From: Lacisediminimonas profundi | GTDB taxonomy: Bacteria; Pseudomonadota; Gammaproteobacteria; Burkholderiales; Burkholderiaceae_D | Assembly (NCBI RefSeq): GCF_008831265.1 | Contig: NZ_VTTH01000003.1 | Coordinates: forward strand, 186,001-250,000 | Length of the DNA stretch: 64,000 nt | Reading direction: 5' to 3' | Shown here: piece after piece, positions 35,538-46,459 of the stretch | How the letters are laid out: every line of letters begins with the position of its first letter | How positions within the stretch are numbered: position 1 is the stretch's first letter | Position numbers and translations under genes: made by a program | Notes under the pieces: model-generated | Told to the model about the DNA's origin: nothing | The model's database searches: none | What the model saw: the letters and a program-made list of their open reading frames with translations, nothing else

Positions 35538-36686
35538 CTAGCGGACTACCGCGATCTTCTCTTTCTTGCCACCCTTGTAAGTGAACAGGGTAAGGGTGCC
35601 GTTCCTGATGTCACCCTTGTCATCGAACTCGATGTTGCCGGTCACCCCCTCATGCTTGATCTTTGCCAGTTCGGGCAGATACTTTGCGGGCTCGGCCGAA
35701 CCGGCCTTTTGCATCGCTGCCGCCATTGTCATCACCGCGTCGTAGACATAGGGGGCGTAAAGCTGCACCTCCATGTTGAAGCGCTTCTTGTAACGTTCGA
35801 CGAAGGCTTGCATGTCCTTCTCCTTGGCGCCGGTCACGCCGCCGGCTTCGGCGCATATCACCTGGTTGTCGGACAAGCCGTCGCCGGCCAGCTTGGACAA
35901 TTCGGCGGTGCAGATGCCGTCACCACCCATGAACTTGGCATTGATGCCCAGCTGTTTCATCTGGCGCAGCATCGGGCCGCCGACATTGTCCATGCCGCCG
36001 AAGAATACGACTTCCGGCTTTTTCGACTTGATCGCGGTCAGGATGGCGCTGAAGTCAGTCGCCTTGTCGTTCGTGTATTGCTGCACTACCTGCAAGCCGC
36101 CGGATTTTGCCTTTGCTCCCTTGATGAACTCGGCGGCCACGCCCTGGCCATAGGCGGTCCGGTCGTCGATCACGGCGACCTGCTTGGCCTTGAGGGTGTC
36201 GATCGCATAGCGGCCCAGCGTGCTGCCGAGTTGGCTGTCGTTGGCGACCACCCGGAATGCAGTCTTGAAGCCCTGCTGCGTGTATTTGGGATTGGTGGCC
36301 GAGGGTGAAATCTGCGGAATGCCGGCGGCATGGTAGATGCTGGAGGCGGGAATGGTGGTGCCGGAGTTCAGATGGCCGATCACACCATTTACCTTGGCGT
36401 CAACCAGCTTCTGCGCCACTGCCGTGCCCTGTTTGGGATCGGCGGCGTCGTCTTCCATCAACAACTGGAACTTCACCTTCTTGCCGCCGAGGGTGATGCC
36501 CTTCGCATTCAGGTCTTCCATGGCAAGGATGGCGCCGTTGGCGTTGTCGCGGCCATAGTGCGCCTGTCCGCCGGACATCGGCGCCACATGGCCGAGCTTG
36601 ACTACCAGTTCCTGCGCCAGGGTGGGGTTGGTCGAGGCCATTGCTACGACGCCTGCGCTTGCCAGCAGAATTGCTTTTGACCGCAT
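35538..36686 (-). CDS. Branched-chain amino-acid ABC transporter binding protein (LivK-like)
   Basis: This 382-residue periplasmic binding protein has a signal peptide (ILLASAGVVAMASTNPTLAQ). The type I fold carries the family motifs VKLGHVAPMSGGQAHYGRDNANG, GVIGHLNSGTTIPASSIYHAAGIPQISPSATNP and AYGQGVAAEF. The ligand is probably a branched-chain or related amino acid. GGAGGAA lies upstream of the ATG at 36686. The permease and ATPase genes are not present, so it is an orphan subunit here. It is divergent from an Lrp-family regulator, a likely controller. Confidence 0.93.
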   Translation of the reverse strand: MRSKAILLASAGVVAMASTNPTLAQELVVKLGHVAPMSGGQAHYGRDNANGAILAMEDLNAKGITLGGKKVKFQLLMEDDAADPKQGTAVAQKLVDAKVNGVIGHLNSGTTIPASSIYHAAGIPQISPSATNPKYTQQGFKTAFRVVANDSQLGSTLGRYAIDTLKAKQVAVIDDRTAYGQGVAAEFIKGAKAKSGGLQVVQQYTNDKATDFSAILTAIKSKKPEVVFFGGMDNVGGPMLRQMKQLGINAKFMGGDGICTAELSKLAGDGLSDNQVICAEAGGVTGAKEKDMQAFVERYKKRFNMEVQLYAPYVYDAVMTMAAAMQKAGSAEPAKYLPELAKIKHEGVTGNIEFDDKGDIRNGTLTLFTYKGGKKEKIAVVR

Positions 36687-36713
36687 TGGATTCCTCCGAG
36701 GATTGAAAAAACG

Positions 36714-36725
36714 GCAGCATGCTGC
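36714..36725. promoter_or_regulatory. Palindrome between LivK-like and Lrp genes
   Basis: GCAGCATGCTGC is a perfect 12-nt palindrome in the 130-nt divergent region, a candidate Lrp-type operator. Confidence 0.4.
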
Positions 36726-36816
36726 AACACTGCATGCGTGCCTTCTGATGGCAAACATTACCTTAGAACAAAAGACCTGCAAAGGCCTAGCCGATTTTCT
36801 GTCCCAGCGCCCATTC

Positions 36817-37326
36817 ATGTCCAGACTCCATATCCTCGACAAGGTCGACCGCAAGCTGCTGAACCTGCTGCAGAAGAATAACCAGATGCCCACCCGGGAC
36901 CTGGCCGAGCGGGTGCATGTATCGCAGCCGACCTGCCTGCGCCGGGTGCGGGCGCTGCACGAGGCGGGCGTCATCAGCGCAGATGTCGCGATGGTCGATC
37001 CGTTTGAACTGGGCTACGGAATGATGGCCTTCCTCGAAGTGTCGCTGGCAAACCAGTCGGACGAGGAAATGCAGGCATTCGAGGCGCGCATGGGGCGCGA
37101 GGCCGAGGTGCTGCAGTGTTATTTCGTATCGGGCGACTACGACTATTTCCTGGTGGTGCATGTGCGCGACATGGACGCGTATTACCAGTTTGTCCGGCGG
37201 GTGATCTCGGGGCCGGGGAATGTGCGGAACTTCCAGTCGCGCTTCCCTATGAAACGGGCGAAGTTTACGACCAGGATTGCCTTTGACGAGAAAGAGTCCG
37301 AGGTGGGGGTGCGGGCGCGCCGCTAG
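36817..37326 (+). CDS. Lrp/AsnC-family transcriptional regulator
   Basis: This 169-residue regulator has an N-terminal helix-turn-helix (LDKVDRKLLNLLQKNNQMPTRDLAERVHVSQPTCLRRVRAL pattern) and a C-terminal RAM ligand-binding domain (VLQCYFVSGDYDYFLVVHVRDMDAYYQF). The start at 36817 gives the family N-terminus, but the ribosome-binding site is poor and an ATG at 36748 is also in frame. Its position between a LivK-like gene and dadA suggests control of amino-acid uptake and D-amino-acid oxidation, as Lrp does for dad in other bacteria. Confidence 0.9.
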   Translation: MSRLHILDKVDRKLLNLLQKNNQMPTRDLAERVHVSQPTCLRRVRALHEAGVISADVAMVDPFELGYGMMAFLEVSLANQSDEEMQAFEARMGREAEVLQCYFVSGDYDYFLVVHVRDMDAYYQFVRRVISGPGNVRNFQSRFPMKRAKFTTRIAFDEKESEVGVRARR

Positions 37327-37348
37327 AGACCAGCAGAATAATCAGACA

Positions 37349-37369
37349 TGCAGGCGGTCCGGGCCTGCA
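37349..37369. other. Hairpin between convergent lrp-like and dadA genes
   Basis: TGCAGGC-7 nt-GCCTGCA forms a 7-bp stem in the 58-nt gap, without a U tract. Confidence 0.45.
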
Positions 37370-37384
37370 CGTCGGTACGCCGTA

Positions 37385-38701
37385 TTACGCCCGCAACGGC
37401 TGGCCCGCCATCACCCCGGACCGCCCGCTGGCCGTCATTCCCGTAAACGCGAAATCCAGCTCCGGCACCCGTCCCGACACGATGTCGGCGATCGCGCGGC
37501 CCGAGCCGCAGCCCATGGTCCATCCCAATGTGCCGTGGCCGGCGTTCAGGAACAGGTTAGAGATCTTTGTGCGGCCGATGTAGGGAACATTGGATGGCGT
37601 CAGCGGACGCAGGCCGGTCCAGTAGACCGGGTGATCATAGTCGCATGCACCCGGGAACAGTTCGCGCGTACGCCGGGTGATCGCTTCGCAGCGTACCTGG
37701 TTCAGTTCACGCGTGTAGCCGTTCAGCTCGCAGGTGCCGGCCACCCGCAGCCTGTCGCCCAGGCGCGACAGCACCAGCTTGTAGCCGTCGTCGGTCAGCG
37801 ACACGACTGGCGCCGCGTCCGGATCGAGCACCTGGTAGGTGGCTGAATATCCCTTGCCGGGATAGATCAGCAGGTCGATGCCCAGCGGCTTGACCAGCGG
37901 CGTCGAGAAGCTGCCCATCGCCACCACATAGGCATCGGCGCGCAGCACCCGGTGCCGGCCGTGGCCGTCGATCACTTCGACGCCGGTGATGCGGGATGCG
38001 GCGCCGCTGCCCTCCGTCAGCAGCCGGGTGACCGTGGTACTGGTCTCGATCGTGACGCCGGCTTGCTGCGCCCGTTGCGCCAGCCCGGTGGTGAACTTGT
38101 AGACGTCACCGGATTCGTCGGTTGCCGTGTAGTCGCCGCCGACTATCCGGTCGGCAATCGGCCGCAGTGCGGGCTCGATCTGCAGGACCCGTGCGGCATC
38201 GACGGTTTCGCGCGGACAGCCGAGCTCGCGCATCAGGCGGGCGGCAGGCTGGGCATGCTCGAATTCTTCCTGGTTGGTGTAGAAATGCAGGATGCCGCGT
38301 GTCAGTTGATCGTATTGGATGCCGGTTTCCGCACGGACATCCTGCAAAGTCTGGCGACTGTATTCGGCGATTGCCACGATCTGCCGGATGTTGTGGTCGG
38401 TGCGCGATTGCGTGCATTCGCGCAGGAAGTTCAGGCCCCATTTCCATTGCAGCCATTCGGGTCGGAAGCGGAACAGCAGCGGCGCGTCTTCCTTGCCCAG
38501 CCATTTCAGGATCTTGGCCGGAGCCCCCGGATTCGCCCATGGCTCTGCGTGCGAAACCGATATCTGCCCGCCATTGGCGAAACTGGTTTCCTGCGCCAGT
38601 CCCGGCTGGCGGTCGACCACCGTGACCTGATGACCTGCCTTGTTCAGGAACCATGCGGAAGCGGTGCCGATGATGCCGCCGCCCAGTACGATTACGTGCA
38701 T
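37385..38701 (-). CDS. dadA: D-amino acid dehydrogenase small subunit
   Basis: This 438-residue FAD enzyme oxidises D-amino acids, mainly D-alanine, and passes electrons to the respiratory chain. The FAD-binding start is MHVIVLGGGIIGTASAWFLNKAGHQVTVVDR. DadA features include QETSFANGGQIS, PWANPGAP, YPGKGYSATY and C-terminal NAGHGTLGWTMGCGSGR. GGAGAAACGGAA lies upstream of the ATG at 38701. The frame upstream to 38830 is not used. No alanine racemase gene is adjacent. The convergent Lrp regulator may control it. Confidence 0.94.
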   Translation of the reverse strand: MHVIVLGGGIIGTASAWFLNKAGHQVTVVDRQPGLAQETSFANGGQISVSHAEPWANPGAPAKILKWLGKEDAPLLFRFRPEWLQWKWGLNFLRECTQSRTDHNIRQIVAIAEYSRQTLQDVRAETGIQYDQLTRGILHFYTNQEEFEHAQPAARLMRELGCPRETVDAARVLQIEPALRPIADRIVGGDYTATDESGDVYKFTTGLAQRAQQAGVTIETSTTVTRLLTEGSGAASRITGVEVIDGHGRHRVLRADAYVVAMGSFSTPLVKPLGIDLLIYPGKGYSATYQVLDPDAAPVVSLTDDGYKLVLSRLGDRLRVAGTCELNGYTRELNQVRCEAITRRTRELFPGACDYDHPVYWTGLRPLTPSNVPYIGRTKISNLFLNAGHGTLGWTMGCGSGRAIADIVSGRVPELDFAFTGMTASGRSGVMAGQPLRA

Positions 38702-38939
38702 TTCCGTTTCTCCAATGTGCCGGCCCTCGCGGCGCGGCGCTGCCGGTCTTGTCGGGCGGCCTTTGCATTGTCGCGGGCTATCGTATCGCCGCGAACCCGG
38801 GCCCGACCTGAGTGGCACCCCAGAAAACATTCTAAAAATATATTGATTTCGAAAGTAATCAATATGGAGTCATTGATTTCCATTTTCGGCAGGTGGATCT
38901 TCCGCCGCGTTCAAAAAACAAAGGAAACCGCTAAAAAAT

Positions 38940-39377
38940 TTAGTTTTGCGTCGAACGCAGACGGGCAATTTCCTGGGACACCGCGCGCACGATCATTTCC
39001 TCCAGCGATTGGTGCAGGCCGCTGCGAATGTCAGTGGCCAGCGTGCTGACCGCTCCTTGCAGCACATCGGCCAGGCTGTCGCGCACCCGGTGCTCGAGTG
39101 TGGTATCCACCCTTGCCAGCAACTGCCGCAGGATGCGCTCGCGCAGTGCCCGCTCCAGCCGCGCCCAGTCGGCGCTTCCCATCGAGGCGATCGCCCGGGC
39201 TTCCAGTTCCTCGATGCTGGCGGGTGCCGTCGCCGGCACTTGCACTTCCAACGGCGCCGATGCCTCTGCCGCGGCGCCAGGGGCGCCGGCACCGGCGACC
39301 TGGGCCGTTGGCTCCTGCGCCGCTTCGATGACTTCGGTCAGTACCGGTATGCCGGCATCACGTGACGGGCTGCTCAT
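38940..39377 (-). CDS. DUF2486-family protein
   Basis: This 145-residue protein has an Ala/Pro/Glu-rich, probably disordered N-terminal half. A helical C-terminal half follows (IEELEARAIASMGSADWARLERALRERILRQLLARVDTTLEHRV and following). Burkholderiales encode DUF2486 proteins directly after holC, as here, with a 20-nt overlap. The function is unknown. The C-terminal helices could form a coiled coil. The last residues are SQEIARLRSTQN. It is the last gene of the folD operon. Confidence 0.75.
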   Translation of the reverse strand: MSSPSRDAGIPVLTEVIEAAQEPTAQVAGAGAPGAAAEASAPLEVQVPATAPASIEELEARAIASMGSADWARLERALRERILRQLLARVDTTLEHRVRDSLADVLQGAVSTLATDIRSGLHQSLEEMIVRAVSQEIARLRSTQN

Positions 39378-39798
39378 TTGCGCTCCGGCTGTAGTGTTTG
39401 AGGGGATAGCCGCGCTGGCGGTAATAGGCGTAGCGCTCGCGCCCGAGTGCTACCTCGTTCTGGTCGGTCGACACCACTTCGATCAGTCGTTCGAACCGGG
39501 CGAAATTCGCGGGTGAGACCGTGGCGAGATTGACCAGCAGCCGGTGGTGGGGCAGCGCCGCCTCGTCGCTGGCCGTCAGCACTACCGGTGTGCTGGCGGC
39601 CAGCGGATCTTCCGCGCGCACGTGCGGCAGGAAATCCTGTTCGGAGAATGTCCACATTACCTGGTCCAGCTTGCCGAGCTCGCCGTCGTCACCGCAAAAC
39701 ACCACGACCTGCCAGCCGTCGTTGAGCGCCTTGCGAATCAGCCGGCAGGTGTAGAGCAGCTTGTCCGGCACATTGGTATGGAAATCTATCTGGGTCAT
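39358..39798 (-). CDS. holC: DNA polymerase III chi subunit
   Basis: This 146-residue HolC starts MTQIDFHTNVPDKLLYTCRLIRKAL and has GWQVVVFCGDDGELGKLDQVMWTFSEQDFLPH, the conserved core of chi. Chi links the clamp loader to SSB at the replication fork. The start at 39798 matches the family; an ATG at 39855 would add 19 residues. It overlaps the DUF2486 gene by 20 nt and lies 59 nt after the DUF4124 gene. Confidence 0.93.
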   Translation of the reverse strand: MTQIDFHTNVPDKLLYTCRLIRKALNDGWQVVVFCGDDGELGKLDQVMWTFSEQDFLPHVRAEDPLAASTPVVLTASDEAALPHHRLLVNLATVSPANFARFERLIEVVSTDQNEVALGRERYAYYRQRGYPLKHYSRSANEQPVT

Positions 39799-39857
39799 GG
39801 TGGCGCTTGGGTTGGGCGTGCCCGGTTCCGTGCTGTTGGCCGTGCTTTTGACCATGT

Positions 39858-40469
39858 TTAAAAGCGGAATCCGGAAGCTGCGTCCGGTTGCGGTGCCGGG
39901 GATGCCGGAGGCGCAGCTGCCTTGGCCGGCTGTTGCGCTTGCTCCGCTTGCTGTTGTTGCGGCGGCACCAGTGGCGCCGGCTCCGGATTGCGCCAGCCGG
40001 CCGGCAACCTCGACTCGGCCGGATATCCGGCTGCCGTCAGAAGCTGGTTCCAGGCAGTTGGCTCGTAACCCTGCTGGCGCTGGCGGCCCACGGCCAGCAC
40101 TGGCAACTGGCTGTTGCCACCGGCAATGGCGCGCAATGCCGCGATGTCCTCGTTGCTGGTAATGGTTTTTTCGGTGACCGGCACGCCGCGCGACGCCAGC
40201 AGGCTGCGCCCTGCATCGCAGGGAGCACAGTTCTTCATGGTGTACAGGGTAACCGGATGTGCGGCGGCTACCTGTTGCAACGCGTAGGGCAGGGCCACGT
40301 CCCCGCGTGCTTCGCCGGCCCGTGGCCGGGTCTCGACATTCCTGGCATCGCGCGGTGGCGGCGTGTCGCTGTAGTTGATCTTGCCATCCGGCCCGACCCA
40401 CTTGTACAGCTGCGCACTGACCGTCCCCGGGACAGCGAGGACCAGCAAGGCAAGGGCGATGGTTCTCAT
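39858..40469 (-). CDS. DUF4124-glutaredoxin fusion protein, exported
   Basis: This 203-residue protein has a signal peptide (IALALLVLAVPGTVSAQ), a DUF4124 domain (LYKWVGPDGKINYSDTPPP) and a glutaredoxin-like domain at ~72-145 with C81-A-P-C84 (VTLYTMKNCAPCDAGRSLL) and QLPVLAVG. A Gln/Ala/Pro-rich tail follows. The redox site would act in the periplasm. Such fusions are typical of betaproteobacteria; the partner is unknown. It sits 7 nt after prlC in the folD-prlC-grx-holC-DUF2486 operon. Confidence 0.88.
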   Translation of the reverse strand: MRTIALALLVLAVPGTVSAQLYKWVGPDGKINYSDTPPPRDARNVETRPRAGEARGDVALPYALQQVAAAHPVTLYTMKNCAPCDAGRSLLASRGVPVTEKTITSNEDIAALRAIAGGNSQLPVLAVGRQRQQGYEPTAWNQLLTAAGYPAESRLPAGWRNPEPAPLVPPQQQQAEQAQQPAKAAAPPASPAPQPDAASGFRF

Positions 40470-40476
40470 CGGCGCG

Positions 40477-42528
40477 TCAGAGCGTCATGCCGTTGTGCCG
40501 CAGCAGCGCGTCGATGGTGGGCTCGCGGCCGCGGAAAGCCTTGAAGCTTTCCATCGCCGAACGCGAGCCTCCTACCGCCAATATCTCGGTATGGAACTTC
40601 ATTCCGGTATGTGCCAGCAATTCGGCGTCATCTGCCGCTTCCTCGAATGCGGCATAGGCGTCGGCGGATAGTACCTCGGCCCATTTGTAGCTGTAGTAGC
40701 CAGCAGCATAACCGCCCGAGAAAATATGGCTGAACGAGTTCTGGAAGCGATTGAATGCCGGCGGCACCAGCACGGCGAATTTGTGCCGCACCTCGGCCAG
40801 TACGTCGGCTGCGCTGCGGCCGCTGTCGGGATCGAAATCGAAATGCAGGTGCATGTCGAACAGCGAGAACTCGACCTGGCGCAGCATCTGCAGCCCCGAC
40901 TGGAAGTTCCTGGCGGCGACCATCTTGTCGTACAGCGCACGCGGCAGCGCTTCACCGGTTTTGACATGCGCGGTCATCCCTTGCAGGACATCCCACTCCC
41001 AGCAAAAATTCTCCATGAACTGGGATGGCAGTTCCACCGCGTCCCATTCGACGCCGGAAATGCCGGAAACCCCGAGTTCATCGACCAGCGTCAACATGTG
41101 ATGCAGGCCGTGGCCGAACTCGTGGAACAGCGTGGTGACCTCGTCGTGGGTGAACAGCGCATCGCGACGTTTGCCGTCGACCACCGCAGGCTCGGTGAAA
41201 TTGCAGGTCAGGTAGGCGACCGGCGTCTGCACCAGGTTGCCGGCAACACGGCGCCCGCGGGCGTCGTCCATCCAGGCCCCGCCGCGCTTGCCGTTGCGCG
41301 CATACAGGTCAAGGTAGAACTGGCCGACCAGCTGGCCATTTTTCTCGATCCGGAAGAAGCGGACGTCGTCATGCCAGACGGGAGCCTGGTCGCTGCGGAT
41401 CTCGACCGAAAACAGCTTCTGCACCATGCCGAACAGCCCGGCAACGACTTTGGATTCCGGGAAATACTGCTTCACTTCCTGATCGGAGAAGGCATAGCGT
41501 TTTTCGCGCAGCTTCTCGGAGGCATAGGTGATGTCCCAGGCTTCCAGCCCGTCCATCCCCAGTTCGCTCTTTGCGAAGGTCCTCAACTCGGCCAGGTCGT
41601 TTTCCGCGAAAGGGCGGGCGCGGCGCGCCAGGTCTTCCAGGAAGTCGACCACCTGCTGCGGCGTCTCCGCCATCTTTGACACCAGGGAAACTTCAGCGAA
41701 ATTCCGGTATCCCAGCAGCGTCGCTTCCTCCCGCCGCAGGCGCAGCAGGTCGGCGATGATCCGGGTGTTGTCCCATTCCGGCTTCTCGCCGAGTTCGGAC
41801 GCCTTGGTCGCATTGCCGCGATAGACGGCTTCGCGTAGCGCGCGGTCATCGGCGTATTGCAGGACCGGGAAATAGGACGGGAAGTGCAGGCTGAACTTGT
41901 AGCCGGCCTTGCCTTCCTTTTCAGCCAGCGCCTTGGCCGCGTCGACCGCATCCTCGGGAAGTCCCGACAAACGCGCTGCATCCTCGATCAGCAGTTCCCA
42001 TGAATTGGTCGCATCCAGCACGTTTTCGGAGAAACGGTTGGAGAGGGTGGCCTGCTCCTCCTGGATTTCCGCGAACCGTATTTTCTGGTCCGGCGCAAGG
42101 TCGGCGCCGCCGAGCTTGAAGTCGCGTACCGCGTTGTCGATGATGCGGCGGCGCGCGGGGGACAGGCTGGCGAACGACGGCGCCTGCTGCAGCTGTTTGT
42201 ATTTGGCGAACAGCGCTTCGTTCTGGCCCAGCGCGGTCCAGAACTCGGTGACCAGCGGCTGGTTCTCGTTATAGGCTGCGCGCAATTCGGGTGTGTTGAC
42301 CACCGCGTTCAGGTGACCGACCACGCCCCAGGCGCGGCCCAGTTTTTCAGTGACGCTCTCCAGCGGTTCGACGAAGGAGTCCCAGTCCGGCGCCCCGGTC
42401 GACGCTTCCAGGCGGGCGATCATGTCCCGCCCGTCCTGCAGCAGGATCTGGATGGCCGGTGTTACATGCTCCGGACGGATCGCGTCGAAGCGCGGATGAT
42501 CGGAAAAGTCGAGCAGGGGATTGTTCAT
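40477..42528 (-). CDS. prlC: Oligopeptidase A (M3 metallopeptidase)
   Basis: This 683-residue cytoplasmic zinc peptidase has the catalytic H469-E-F-G-H473 motif (LFHEFGHGLHHML). The start [26 protein letters not shown] and end MESFKAFRGREPTIDALLRHNGM are characteristic of PrlC/OpdA. It degrades peptides, including cleaved signal peptides. Its ATG at 42528 shares a base with the folD stop, so the two are translationally coupled. The longer frame to 42660 overlaps folD and is rejected. Confidence 0.97.
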   Translation of the reverse strand: MNNPLLDFSDHPRFDAIRPEHVTPAIQILLQDGRDMIARLEASTGAPDWDSFVEPLESVTEKLGRAWGVVGHLNAVVNTPELRAAYNENQPLVTEFWTALGQNEALFAKYKQLQQAPSFASLSPARRRIIDNAVRDFKLGGADLAPDQKIRFAEIQEEQATLSNRFSENVLDATNSWELLIEDAARLSGLPEDAVDAAKALAEKEGKAGYKFSLHFPSYFPVLQYADDRALREAVYRGNATKASELGEKPEWDNTRIIADLLRLRREEATLLGYRNFAEVSLVSKMAETPQQVVDFLEDLARRARPFAENDLAELRTFAKSELGMDGLEAWDITYASEKLREKRYAFSDQEVKQYFPESKVVAGLFGMVQKLFSVEIRSDQAPVWHDDVRFFRIEKNGQLVGQFYLDLYARNGKRGGAWMDDARGRRVAGNLVQTPVAYLTCNFTEPAVVDGKRRDALFTHDEVTTLFHEFGHGLHHMLTLVDELGVSGISGVEWDAVELPSQFMENFCWEWDVLQGMTAHVKTGEALPRALYDKMVAARNFQSGLQMLRQVEFSLFDMHLHFDFDPDSGRSAADVLAEVRHKFAVLVPPAFNRFQNSFSHIFSGGYAAGYYSYKWAEVLSADAYAAFEEAADDAELLAHTGMKFHTEILAVGGSRSAMESFKAFRGREPTIDALLRHNGMTL

Positions 42529-43376
42529 CAAAGTGTTCTTTCGGCAGCTTCCAGGGTATTGACGAGCAGCATGGTGATGGTCATCGGCCCCACGCCTCCG
42601 GGGACGGGCGTGATGTAGCCGGCCACTTCCGATGCCGGACCATAATCGACGTCGCCGCACAACTTGCCGTTGTCGTCACGGTTCATGCCGACGTCGATGA
42701 CGACGGCGCCCGGTTTGATCATGTCCGCCGTGACGATGTTCCGCTTGCCGGTAGCAACCACGAGAATGTCCGCCTGGCGGGTGTGATGGCCGAGGTCGCG
42801 CGTCTTCGAATTGCAGATGGTGATGGTCGCGCCCGCTTGCAAGAGCAGCATGGCTTGCGGCTTGCCAACAATATTCGACGCGCCGACGATCACCGCATGG
42901 GCGCCGCGCACCGGATAGTCGATCGACTCCAGCATTTTCATCACGCCATACGGCGTGCAGGGACGGAACAGCGGCTGGCCGGTCATGAGCAGTCCGGCAT
43001 TGCTGATATGGAAGCCGTCGACGTCTTTCTCGGCCGCGATGGCCTCGATTACCTTGTGCGAGTCGATATGCGCCGGCAGCGGCAACTGCACCAGGATGCC
43101 ATGGATTTTCGGGTCCGCATTGAGGGCGGCGATGCGTTGCAGCAGGTCCGCCTCGCTCATGTCGGCCGGATATTTTTCCAGTACCGAATGGATGCCGTTG
43201 TCTTCGCACGCCTTGACCTTGTTGCGCACGTATACCTGCGAAGCCGGATTTTCGCCGACAAGAATAACGGCGAGTCCCGGCTGTCTGCCTTTGGCGGTGA
43301 GGGCCGCCGCCCTGCGCGCGACGTCGGCGCGGAGTTGTTGTGATAGCAGGTTTCCGTTGATGATTTGTGCAGGCAT
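42528..43376 (-). CDS. folD: Methylenetetrahydrofolate dehydrogenase/cyclohydrolase
   Basis: This 282-residue bifunctional enzyme interconverts methylene-, methenyl- and formyl-tetrahydrofolate. The active-site Lys53 lies in [20 protein letters not shown], the NADP-binding [15 protein letters not shown] and the C-terminal [15 protein letters not shown] are all present. It is first in a five-gene operon. The promoter carries a perfect TATAAT abutted by a 12-nt repeat. Confidence 0.97.
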   Translation of the reverse strand: MPAQIINGNLLSQQLRADVARRAAALTAKGRQPGLAVILVGENPASQVYVRNKVKACEDNGIHSVLEKYPADMSEADLLQRIAALNADPKIHGILVQLPLPAHIDSHKVIEAIAAEKDVDGFHISNAGLLMTGQPLFRPCTPYGVMKMLESIDYPVRGAHAVIVGASNIVGKPQAMLLLQAGATITICNSKTRDLGHHTRQADILVVATGKRNIVTADMIKPGAVVIDVGMNRDDNGKLCGDVDYGPASEVAGYITPVPGGVGPMTITMLLVNTLEAAERTL

Positions 43377-43410
43377 GAAGTGAGGGATGGTTGGCTGGAC
43401 GAGAACCGGA

Positions 43411-43416
43411 ATTATA
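43411..43416 (-). promoter_or_regulatory. folD -10 box
   Basis: The minus strand reads TATAAT, followed by 34 nt to the ATG. The upstream side abuts the 12-nt repeat, and the -35 position reads ACTGCA. Confidence 0.6.
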
Positions 43417-43417
43417 A

Positions 43418-43452
43418 GGGCTGTAGTGCGGGCTGCAGTGCGGTCTGGACTG
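43418..43452. repeat. 12-nt repeat at the folD promoter
   Basis: GGGCTGTAGTGC and GGGCTGCAGTGC are tandem copies, with a diverged third unit GGTCTGGACTG. They start 1 nt from the folD -10 box. Confidence 0.75.
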
Positions 43453-43512
43453 AATACCGGAATGCGCGGCGATTGTGGCGAAGCGCGGTGCGGTCACCGG
43501 CACCTCATCTCT

Positions 43513-43574
43513 TTTGATTCCGCATTATGAAATCAAATATCGCATTTTGAAAAATGGAAGGCTGCTGCTAGAAT
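43513..43574 (+). promoter_or_regulatory. aceE promoter with upstream dyad
   Basis: TTGAAA (43547-43552) and TAGAAT (43569-43574) are 16 nt apart, with the start near 43581. Just upstream is a dyad, TTTGATT (43513-43519) and AATCAAA (43531-43537), with 11 nt between and partial symmetry inside. This is a candidate operator for an aceE regulator; it does not look like the E. coli PdhR site. Confidence 0.7.
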
Positions 43575-43665
43575 CCGGTCAGTTAGCGCGACAACAAGTC
43601 GCATTTTGGATGAGAATGCCTGCAGCAGGTGTCCCGCTGTGACAGGCCCCGAGAAGGAGACAAGC

Positions 43666-46362
<2,697 letters not shown>

Positions 46363-46403
46363 CAGTTACGCAGTAACTCACACCAACAAGATTGCTGCCG
46401 TGC

Positions 46404-46429
46404 GCAGGGCGGGCGCAAGTGCGCCCTGC
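46404..46429 (+). other. Intercistronic hairpins between aceE and aceF
   Basis: AGTTAC-GCA-GTAACT (46364-46378) and GCAGGGCG-10 nt-CGCCCTGC (46404-46429) lie in the 97-nt gap. They may affect stability or processing of the polycistronic mRNA. Confidence 0.5.
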
Positions 46430-46459
46430 CTGCCGCGGGATTAGAACGGAGCGACAACC

